The notes beneath the pieces were generated by a model. The model saw only the letters and a list, made by a program, of their open reading frames with translations, ran no database searches and had not been told where the DNA came from. Below, piece after piece: positions 1 to 5,627 of a DNA stretch of 9,366 nucleotides (position 1 is the stretch's first letter; each line of letters begins with the position of its first letter). Position numbers and translations under genes: made by a program. The stretch is from Candidatus Levyibacteriota bacterium (GTDB lineage Bacteria; Patescibacteriota; Microgenomatia; Levybacterales; UBA12049): positions 1-9,366 of the forward strand of contig PRDT01000012.1 in NCBI GenBank assembly GCA_003173995.1. The letters run 5' to 3'.

Positions 1-102
1 ATCGGTAGAACCGATATACATACCTGGACGTTTTCGTACTGGTTCAAGTCCTTCTAGGACCTGTATTTGTTGTGCAGAATAATCTGAAGCCTTGCTTGCC
101 AT
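1..102 (-). CDS. gyrB: DNA gyrase subunit B, N-terminal fragment (cut by window edge)
   Basis: This is the ATPase subunit of the type II topoisomerase that introduces negative supercoils. Only the first 34 codons are in the window. The ATG is at 102-100 and the frame stays open to base 1. The translation contains LEGLEPVRKRPGMYIGST, the near-invariant N-terminal segment of GyrB/ParE that leads into the GHKL ATPase domain. ParE (topoisomerase IV) shares this segment, so it cannot be fully excluded, but many small-genome bacteria carry only gyrase. No Shine-Dalgarno sequence precedes the ATG. Instead an extended -10 promoter ends 6 nt upstream, which suggests a leaderless mRNA. The gene lies 48 bp downstream of the unknown 476-residue gene on the same strand and appears to have its own promoter. 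Confidence 0.9.
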   Translation of the reverse strand, partial: MASKASDYSAQQIQVLEGLEPVRKRPGMYIGSTD

Positions 103-108
103 GAAGCT

Positions 109-137
109 ATATTACCATACCAAAAAGCCGTGAGCAA
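109..137 (-). promoter_or_regulatory. gyrB promoter (extended -10, leaderless geometry)
   Basis: Reading the minus strand there is a -35 TTGCTC (137-132), a 17-nt spacer ending in TGG, and a -10 TAATAT (114-109). Only 6 nt separate the -10 from the gyrB ATG, so transcription should start at or next to the A of ATG. The spacing and the TGn element match the promoters of the other leaderless-looking genes in the window. No experimental start is known. Confidence 0.55.
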
Positions 138-150
138 TGTGTTATAGTAA

Positions 151-1581
151 TCAACTCTCAAGCACCCATCTTCTTTTTCGAGGGCTCCTCTTAAGTCCTC
201 GTAGCCATTCATCACTGACAGTGGGATCAATACCATAGACTGGAGTATATTGTAAATAGTCATCGAGTCGTGCTAAAAATCGTGGACCATAATATGCATC
301 AAGAAGATGTACAAGTTGTATAGCAGCAGCATTTGGTATTGGATCGTCTAGTAAGTACGCATCAAATAAAAGTTGTTCTATATTTCCTTCGTAGTGATGT
401 TGTAGTGGAGCAAGTAGTCTTTGTACCAAAAGTATATCATTATTTGACTGATCCCACGACCCCGGTTTGCTATCAGGAGTAGTTCCCATTATTCGGTGGA
501 CAAGCAATCGGTGAGTGGCATTACTTAATGTAGCGAAAAATATCCTATGACCATCACTGCTGTGCATAGCAAATCCCAGTCTGTCATGCACGATACGTCT
601 CTGAGTTGCTTGTTGTACACGATCTTCACCTAATGGGATTACTTCTTTTACTCTTCTTCCCGCAATTGCTAAGGAAAAATGCTCAAACAATGTTCTGTCT
701 TCCTCTTCAGGTGTTGCTCGTGCAGAAAGAAGTACCTGAGCGGTATCAGGTCTATATCCACCTGAGGTCAAGGAATTTAATTGACCTGTCACTAATCGCC
801 AAGGAGGAAGATGGTCATACTTTTCGTCCGTGTGCTCAGTAGCTTCCCATATATTACGGTCTAGTTGCGCTATCTCTAATGCTGCGTCTGCAGTTCCATC
901 ATCTACTACTTCATGAATTGCTCTCATTGACGCGCTCTGAAATCCTGAAGTAAGAATAAATTGGGCAGGAATCTCATCAATATAGTCAATTTGTAGCTCA
1001 TTAAGTCTTCTTGTAGCCTCTTGGTAGTCAAATGAAGAAAGGCCTGTTGTTGTTGCAAAGGCTTGCATTCTGTCAAGGAAAATTTGTCTTAATTGAGGTA
1101 GTCTTTCTTGAAAGGCACGCTGACGTTCAGCAAATCGTCGATTGTGATTTATAAGAATTGCAATAAGAGTCTCATCGTCTACAACATCACGTCGAACAAG
1201 ATTGTAGGTGGAGTTTAAGCTACTTGCTGCTATTCGCTCGCGTAAAGTAGCACCAATTTCAGGATGGACAAGCGCTTCTTGCCAAAGACTTTGAAGTCCA
1301 CGTTCAATCTCAGGATAGTCATGAATTTCTTCTTGGTAGGAATCAAGCGTATAACGGATACGTTTGACTATCTCTCCTCGTCTTTCTCGGGCATCTTTAA
1401 TAGAAATATGTTCTCCATCTATTTCTTGCTGCAATAAGAATGCATTTCTTACTTCCTTAATGCCAAACGGTTCAGGACGATATTTATTAGCTTGGGCTTC
1501 TCTTTCGAAAAAAGTATAAGCAGTATACCTTGGGCCATGAGGAGGAATGATGCGATAGCCCGTTGGTTGTTCGTTTGCCAT
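151..1581 (-). CDS. hypothetical protein, 476 aa, soluble, cysteine-free
   Basis: I do not recognise a family. The protein is hydrophilic and appears largely helical in its first half, with charged stretches rich in Arg, Glu and Gln. I saw no cysteine, no signal peptide, no membrane segment and no nucleotide-binding or catalytic signature. It ends in a basic tail (KRSPRKRRW). I chose ATG 1581 (MANEQPTGYR), not the TTG 39 nt further upstream, because an extended -10 promoter ends 10 nt before the ATG. The upstream TTG lies inside the -35 element and so would not be transcribed. The gene is divergent from the patatin-like gene. Its stop is 13 nt upstream of the gyrB -35 element, with no terminator hairpin between, so read-through into gyrB is possible. 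The ORF is certain to be real by length and composition, but its function is open. Confidence 0.85.
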   Translation of the reverse strand: MANEQPTGYRIIPPHGPRYTAYTFFEREAQANKYRPEPFGIKEVRNAFLLQQEIDGEHISIKDARERRGEIVKRIRYTLDSYQEEIHDYPEIERGLQSLWQEALVHPEIGATLRERIAASSLNSTYNLVRRDVVDDETLIAILINHNRRFAERQRAFQERLPQLRQIFLDRMQAFATTTGLSSFDYQEATRRLNELQIDYIDEIPAQFILTSGFQSASMRAIHEVVDDGTADAALEIAQLDRNIWEATEHTDEKYDHLPPWRLVTGQLNSLTSGGYRPDTAQVLLSARATPEEEDRTLFEHFSLAIAGRRVKEVIPLGEDRVQQATQRRIVHDRLGFAMHSSDGHRIFFATLSNATHRLLVHRIMGTTPDSKPGSWDQSNNDILLVQRLLAPLQHHYEGNIEQLLFDAYLLDDPIPNAAAIQLVHLLDAYYGPRFLARLDDYLQYTPVYGIDPTVSDEWLRGLKRSPRKRRWVLES

Positions 1582-1591
1582 ACGGGAATAG

Positions 1592-1620
1592 AGTATACCA
1601 TGACTATGGGATAATAGCAA
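1592..1620 (-). promoter_or_regulatory. promoter of the unknown 476-aa gene
   Basis: On the minus strand there is a -35 TTGCTA (1620-1615), a 17-nt spacer ending in TGG, and a -10 TATACT (1597-1592; 5 of 6 consensus bases). The ATG at 1581 starts 10 nt after the -10, giving a 5' leader of only a few nucleotides and no Shine-Dalgarno sequence. This element decides the start codon of the gene. Confidence 0.6.
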
Positions 1621-1629
1621 GCTGCAAGG

Positions 1630-1705
1630 TATAATTTACGGTATTTTTTTGTCTGCTTTTTGTCAGGAAATAGCTATTGAAAGATGGAAAAATATTTTCT
1701 ACAAA
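1630..1705 (+). promoter_or_regulatory. candidate promoters of the patatin-like gene
   Basis: Two alternatives are visible. One is a perfect -10, TATAAT, at 1630-1635 with no convincing -35; it sits only 9 nt from the -35 of the divergent gene. The other is TTGAAA (1677-1682), a 17-nt spacer and TACAAA (1700-1705). If the second is used, transcription starts near 1712 and ATG 1725 is the first usable start. If the first is used, TTG 1677, with AGGA at 1665-1668, could serve. The sequence alone does not settle which is right. Confidence 0.35.
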
Positions 1706-1724
1706 TTTACTATTGCCAAATTTT

Positions 1725-2765
1725 ATGGCAGCAGAAGAACTTTATCGAGAACAACCCAAAAGACCAGATGTCTCTCATACTGTCTTTCGTGAATATGGAG
1801 ATGTAGATGGCTTTCACTTAGCGCTTGTAAGAAAGCGAGCGCTCATGGAAGCAGGTGATCCAGCTCACGAGGAGATCCAACTTGGACTGCGTCTTGCAGG
1901 AGGTGGACTACTTGGGGCATTAACTGCAGGTTACCTCAAACAACTTTACAGAGAAGGATATGGTCCGTGCATTACAAGAATTGACGGTTGGTCTACAGGA
2001 GCTGCTGCAGGTTATATTGCTCTTGGGGCAACGCATCCTGAGGCGACAGAAGCGTATCATCAGGATGTTGCTCCAAATAAACTTGTTGATGGAAATCCCC
2101 TTGCCTTTGCTTGCCGTCGAGTTGTAAGAATTGATGGACTTAGCAGTATGTATGCAAGATATGTTGATGATGATAGAGTCCGAAGATCCAATACGCAATT
2201 GTATGTGGGAGTAACTGATAGAAATGGTGATGCGCAACTTGTCCATTTACAAGTACAAGACGATATGCGCTCGCTTGTCCTTGCGTCTGGAGCACCCCCC
2301 GGTATTTCAACCCACCATCTCGTCTCTGCTGCAATTAATGGTACAAAGAGTGGTTTTTATGATGGAGGCATTGCTCAACCAGATCCCTATCCTCACCCAG
2401 AAGAAGATAGAACACGCATCACTCATACGCTGGTTCTCAAACCTACTATTGAAGGAGGACATATTGGCCGTTTACCTCTTGAGTTTCTTGCTCTTGATCC
2501 TCGCTATCGAGGTGATCCGGCTGTAAGAGCAAGTATTCGAAGCCTCGATGAACGCAAACAAGATAGTCAAAGACGTTTTCTTGCATATGTTCAAGGCGAA
2601 GGAAATGTAGGGGTTATTGCGCCAGCATTTCTCCCTCCGGGGGCAAGTGAATTTGCTGCAAAGCCTCATGTATTGAGAGCCATTCAAATGGATATGGAGT
2701 CAAATGCTGCAGAACATTTTAGACAAGCGCGTGTTGCATATCAGGCTCGACAACTGTCTGCATAA
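1725..2765 (+). CDS. patatin-like phospholipase family protein
   Basis: This is a probable lipid acyl hydrolase with a Ser-Asp dyad. Numbered from ATG 1725 (346 aa), it shows the glycine-rich oxyanion loop AGGGLLGAL (GGG at 59-61), the nucleophile elbow GWSTG (88-92, Ser90), an ASGAPPGIS segment (about 187-195) of the type that follows the core in patatins, and the catalytic aspartate in DGG (Asp213). Order and spacing fit the family. The oxyanion loop lacks the usual Arg (GGGxRG). I saw no signal peptide or membrane helix, so a cytoplasmic enzyme acting on membrane or storage lipid is likely; the substrate is unknown. The start is uncertain: TTG 1677 has AGGA 8 nt upstream and would add 16 residues. 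I prefer ATG 1725 because it gives a more ordinary N-terminus and has a possible promoter just ahead. The gene is divergent from the unknown 476-aa gene. Confidence 0.8.
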   Translation: MAAEELYREQPKRPDVSHTVFREYGDVDGFHLALVRKRALMEAGDPAHEEIQLGLRLAGGGLLGALTAGYLKQLYREGYGPCITRIDGWSTGAAAGYIALGATHPEATEAYHQDVAPNKLVDGNPLAFACRRVVRIDGLSSMYARYVDDDRVRRSNTQLYVGVTDRNGDAQLVHLQVQDDMRSLVLASGAPPGISTHHLVSAAINGTKSGFYDGGIAQPDPYPHPEEDRTRITHTLVLKPTIEGGHIGRLPLEFLALDPRYRGDPAVRASIRSLDERKQDSQRRFLAYVQGEGNVGVIAPAFLPPGASEFAAKPHVLRAIQMDMESNAAEHFRQARVAYQARQLSA

Positions 2766-2810
2766 TTCTATTGCTTACAAGATAATTTTTACATATCTCT
2801 TACTGGTTGC

Positions 2811-2839
2811 TTGACATTAATTTACACGTTTGGTAAGGT
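2811..2839 (+). promoter_or_regulatory. promoter of the GH18/carboxypeptidase operon
   Basis: A perfect -35, TTGACA (2811-2816), is followed by a 17-nt spacer ending in TGG and a weaker -10, TAAGGT (2834-2839). The TGn extension compensates for the poor -10. Transcription would start near 2846, leaving a 5' untranslated region of about 115 nt, unlike the near-leaderless genes elsewhere in the window. Confidence 0.55.
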
Positions 2840-2887
2840 CTCCGTAGCCTCACTGTCCAATTATTTTTACTTCAGGGGGTCACCAGT

Positions 2888-2916
2888 AATTATTTTCTAG
2901 AAAGTAATTCTTTTTT
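2888..2916 (+). repeat. 22-bp dyad followed by a T run in the GH18 5' leader
   Basis: Positions 2888-2909 form a near-perfect palindrome: AATTA, a t/g pair (2893/2904) flanking TTTCTAGAAA (2894-2903), then TAATT. Ten of eleven base pairs match, and the odd one is a G-U pair in RNA. It is followed by CTTTTTT (2910-2916). It lies between the predicted transcription start and the GH18 start codon. It could be a repressor operator, or a weak AT-rich hairpin with a U run acting as an attenuator or as the terminator of the patatin-like transcript. An overlapping TTCTTTTT/AAAAAGAA inverted repeat (2908-2925) is also present. Confidence 0.45.
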
Positions 2917-2961
2917 CAAAAAGAAAAGTTCCCAAAACCTTTTATTCAGGGGTAGTCCTTT

Positions 2962-4194
2962 ATGTACTATTACTATAAGCAAAAATCACAATTACGACAA
3001 AAATTAACGACACTTTTTCTTATTTTCCTTGGGGTATTTTTTGTCTGGGGCAGTTTACATTTGCCATCTCCAAAGAAGTTATTTACCGCTTCATCTAAAA
3101 AGATTCAAGCGCTAGCAGAAGAGAAAAAAGGTCACGAGGTTTTTGGATTTGCTCCTTACTGGACATTGGATAAAATGCAAAATGTTGATTTTAGTGTGCT
3201 GACGACGCTTTCTTATTTTGGTATCCCTGTTGGTGGAGATGGCAATTTGGATAGAGGGGATGTTGGGTATACTTCTTTTGAAAGCCAGCAAGCTACAGAT
3301 TTGTTTAAACGGGCACATCAACATGGTACGAGTGTTGTTCTCACACTGACCCAGATGGATCAAGGAGATATTATTTCTCTTCTTAATAATCCAGCAGGTC
3401 AACAAGCAACAATTGACCAGGCTGTTGGACTTGTCAAAGATCGAGGTATTGATGGCATTAATGTAGACTTTGAATACATTACTGATCCAGGTCAAGATTA
3501 TCGTAATAAATTCACCAAATTTGTTGCGGATTTAACGTATCGGATGCACCAGGAAGTGCCAAATTCTAAAGTGACGGTTTCGGTATTGGCATCATCTGTC
3601 AAAGAACCAAAGCTCTATGATATCCGATATCTTTCAGAAAATAGTGATGGTATTTTCATGATGGCATATGATTTTGCGACAACAACAGCTGATAATGCCA
3701 TGCCAACTGCCCCACTCCATGGATATCAAAATGGTACCTATTGGTATGATGTTGCAACTGCTGTTAATGATTTTTTGACACAAATGACTCCTACCAAGCT
3801 TATCCTTGGGGTGCCATGGTATGCCTATAACTATGCAGTCTCCCAACCTGGCGTCAAGGCTGTAACTTCAGCTTGGTCCAGTGGTGTGAGTCAAACCTAT
3901 TCTATTGCAACTGATAATGTCCCAGCACAGCAGCAAGGATGGGACAATGAAGGTGACGTCGGTTGGAAAGCATACTTTGACTCATATTCTGGAGTATGGA
4001 GAATGGTATTTTTGGACGACGTAAGATCCTTGGGGATGAAATATGACTTTGCAAAAGAAAAGAATTTAGGAGGGGTTGGTATTTGGGCATTGGGATTTGA
4101 TGATGGCAAGCATGAAATGTGGAGTCTTTTGGAAGATAAATTTGGTACCAAATTTGCTGATAGCACTATTATGGATAGACAAATTTCACAATAA
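2962..4194 (+). CDS. membrane-anchored glycoside hydrolase family 18 protein
   Basis: This is a probable envelope glycosidase of 410 aa acting on beta-1,4-linked GlcNAc polymers, most likely peptidoglycan. A basic N-terminus (KQKSQLRQK) precedes one hydrophobic helix (about residues 15-32), an uncleaved anchor or signal peptide, so the enzyme faces outward. The TIM-barrel begins near HEVFGFAPYW (58-67). The GH18 catalytic strand reads DGINVDFE (164-171), with acid/base Glu171 and Asp169 present. Asn167 replaces the second Asp of the classical chitinase motif, as in some spore and peptidoglycan-type GH18 enzymes. MAYDF (234-238) supplies the conserved Tyr236-Asp237, and GGVGIWALGFDD (370-381) is the last barrel strand. 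ATG 2962 is preceded by AGGGG (2948-2952) at 9 nt. The carboxypeptidase-like gene follows after 2 nt, so the two are co-transcribed. No LysM or SH3 wall-binding domain is present. Confidence 0.88.
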   Translation: MYYYYKQKSQLRQKLTTLFLIFLGVFFVWGSLHLPSPKKLFTASSKKIQALAEEKKGHEVFGFAPYWTLDKMQNVDFSVLTTLSYFGIPVGGDGNLDRGDVGYTSFESQQATDLFKRAHQHGTSVVLTLTQMDQGDIISLLNNPAGQQATIDQAVGLVKDRGIDGINVDFEYITDPGQDYRNKFTKFVADLTYRMHQEVPNSKVTVSVLASSVKEPKLYDIRYLSENSDGIFMMAYDFATTTADNAMPTAPLHGYQNGTYWYDVATAVNDFLTQMTPTKLILGVPWYAYNYAVSQPGVKAVTSAWSSGVSQTYSIATDNVPAQQQGWDNEGDVGWKAYFDSYSGVWRMVFLDDVRSLGMKYDFAKEKNLGGVGIWALGFDDGKHEMWSLLEDKFGTKFADSTIMDRQISQ

Positions 4195-4196
4195 TT

Positions 4197-5255
4197 ATGA
4201 CTCTTTTTCGCCTGCTAACACCAAGAGCCAAACAATTTCTCTTTGTACTCGCCTGTATGGTAGGAGTTGGGTTCCTTTCCTTTGTCCCTCATCATGTTCC
4301 GCGTCTTTATCATCAATCTCTTATCCCAGTCAAAGAAGTTGATAGTTTTGCTCCTCTTGTCAGTAAGTTACATAAGACAAAAAATACGTTTAACCTCAAA
4401 AGTCCAATTCAGTTAGTCCTACAAGCTCATGCTGCTGCTTCATATGATAATGCATCATCTTATATAGCAATTGACATGGATAATGGACAAATTATTGAAG
4501 GGAAAAATCCAGATGCACCTTTGCCAATTGCATCGCTTACGAAAGTGATGTCTTCTGTCATAGGGCTTGATTTGATGGCGTCAACAGATGAAGTAACTAT
4601 TTCTCAATACTCATCTCTTATGCCTGCAACAACAATTGGTGTTGTCCCAGGACAAAAGATGCAAATACAAGAATTACTCCACGCAATGCTTATGACATCA
4701 GCCAATGATGCTGCACAAGCACTTCATGATGGTGTTAATGATGCGTATCATAGTGATGTTTTTGTACGAGCGATGAATGAAAAAGCAACATTTTTAGGAC
4801 TTACGCATAGCCATTTTGCCAATGCAGAAGGATTTGACGACTCAAATAATTATAGTAGTGTTAAGGATTTGGCTCTGTTATCTCACTATGCTCTGACTAA
4901 TTATCCAGTCATTGCATCAATTGCTCAACAGGATTTTTTGCATATGCCAGCAGATAGCTTTCATAAGCAATATGATTTGAATAACTGGAATGGACTACTG
5001 GGAGTTTATCCAGGAGTTTATGGACTAAAAATTGGCAATACTGGACAAGCAGGATATACAACTATTGTTGCGTCAGAGCGAAATGGACATCGGGTACTTG
5101 TGGTGCTTCTTGGAACACCAGGAGTATTGGAACGGGACCAATGGGCAGCTGATTTGTTAGACACTGCTTTTAACGACGCATATAATTTGCCTCCTGTTGG
5201 GGTAACTGCGGATGCACTTCGAGCGAAATATGCGACGTGGCAATATTGGAATTAG
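4197..5255 (+). CDS. D-alanyl-D-alanine carboxypeptidase-like protein (peptidase S11, penicillin-binding)
   Basis: This 352-aa protein belongs to the low-molecular-mass penicillin-binding proteins, which trim the terminal D-Ala from peptidoglycan stem peptides outside the membrane. An N-terminal hydrophobic helix (about 12-30) serves as anchor or signal. The active-site motifs appear in order: SLTK (113-116, nucleophile Ser113 and Lys116) and SAN (168-170), followed by HFANAEGFDD...YSSVKDLA (206-225), typical of the family. The third motif, normally KTG, reads KIG (278-280) in GLKIGNTGQAGYTT, an unusual Thr-to-Ile change. I see no obvious C-terminal amphipathic anchor like that of PBP5. The ATG starts 2 nt after the GH18 stop and has no Shine-Dalgarno sequence, so translation probably depends on coupling. 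Its TAG stop overlaps the stop of the convergent small membrane protein gene. Confidence 0.87.
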   Translation: MTLFRLLTPRAKQFLFVLACMVGVGFLSFVPHHVPRLYHQSLIPVKEVDSFAPLVSKLHKTKNTFNLKSPIQLVLQAHAAASYDNASSYIAIDMDNGQIIEGKNPDAPLPIASLTKVMSSVIGLDLMASTDEVTISQYSSLMPATTIGVVPGQKMQIQELLHAMLMTSANDAAQALHDGVNDAYHSDVFVRAMNEKATFLGLTHSHFANAEGFDDSNNYSSVKDLALLSHYALTNYPVIASIAQQDFLHMPADSFHKQYDLNNWNGLLGVYPGVYGLKIGNTGQAGYTTIVASERNGHRVLVVLLGTPGVLERDQWAADLLDTAFNDAYNLPPVGVTADALRAKYATWQYWN

Positions 5256-5563
5256 CGCATAACTCGTATTGCTTCTTTTGGAAGCTTGACTTTTTTTTTA
5301 AATCTTAGCTTATGGCGAAAAAGACTTAGTACTACTCCCAGTCCTGCTGCTAAGAGATTAAGAAAGGTTGGAACATCACCGGCAACGAAAATAAAAAAGA
5401 GAGTAAAAGCAAGAAATCCTGTGATGGCAACAATAGCATTTTTTGCTTTCTCATTATCTTCATAATATTTGTAGACATCATCAGCAAGGATTCCTCCCAC
5501 ACAACCAAGACCGACCCAGAAAAAAAGGCTTATCCAACTAATGCCATACAAAGAGAGATCCAT
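5252..5563 (-). CDS. small three-helix membrane protein, function unknown
   Basis: This is a 103-aa protein I cannot assign to a family. It has three hydrophobic segments, about 8-26 (ending in GCVGGILADD), 43-61 and 65-83, joined by a charged loop (DVYKYYEDNEKAK, 29-41). It closes with a strongly basic tail (RHKLRFKKKVKLPKEAIR), which should lie in the cytoplasm. The size and layout recall holin-like or accessory membrane proteins, but nothing specific supports that. The ATG at 5563 has no clear Shine-Dalgarno sequence. A TACATT hexamer ends 6 nt before it, which could give a leaderless transcript, though no -35 is visible. It lies 64 bp downstream of the ABC exporter on the same strand and may be co-transcribed with it. 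Its TAA stop overlaps that of the carboxypeptidase gene on the other strand. Confidence 0.72.
   Translation of the reverse strand: MDLSLYGISWISLFFWVGLGCVGGILADDVYKYYEDNEKAKNAIVAITGFLAFTLFFIFVAGDVPTFLNLLAAGLGVVLSLFRHKLRFKKKVKLPKEAIRVMR
5271..5299 (+). terminator. possible terminator of the GH18/carboxypeptidase operon
   Basis: A short hairpin, GCTTC (5271-5275) with GAAGC (5281-5285), is followed after 5 nt by nine T residues (5291-5299). It lies inside the 3' end of the convergent gene, the only room available because the stops overlap. The stem is short and the T run is displaced. The T run also encodes a lysine-rich stretch on the other strand, so this may be coincidence. Confidence 0.3.
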
Positions 5564-5584
5564 GCTCGCAATGTATCTTCAAAT

Positions 5585-5611
5585 GGTAGGAATACTACCG
5601 CAGAATCGGTA
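5585..5611. repeat. two overlapping short dyads between ABC exporter and small membrane gene
   Basis: On the plus strand GGTAG (5585-5589) pairs with CTACC (5595-5599), and TACCG (5596-5600) also pairs with CGGTA (5607-5611). The middle arm is shared, so the two hairpins exclude each other. No T run follows on either strand, which argues against a terminator. Each stem is only 5 bp, so chance is possible. Confidence 0.35.
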
Positions 5612-5627
5612 AGAAAAATTGGAGAGA

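Noticed and set aside
54..263. Minus-strand 69-codon ORF near the left edge
   Set aside because: It overlaps both the gyrB start and the 3' end of the 476-aa gene in another frame and has no ribosome site; the overlapping genes explain the sequence.
1920..2334. Antisense ORFs of 64-108 codons inside the patatin-like gene
   Set aside because: Composition is that of reverse-frame shadows, there is no promoter or ribosome site, and the plus-strand frame has clear catalytic motifs.
1725..2765. CBASS-type antiphage system with the patatin-like protein as effector
   Set aside because: The adjacent 476-aa protein shows no CD-NTase signature and no other defence gene is nearby. A lone patatin-like lipase is better read as a general lipid hydrolase.
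2800..2889. 8-bp inverted repeat TTACTGGT (2800-2807) / ACCAGTAA (2882-2889) flanking the GH18 promoter
   Set aside because: An 8-bp match over an interval of about 75 bp is expected by chance fairly often in a region this size; nothing else supports looping.
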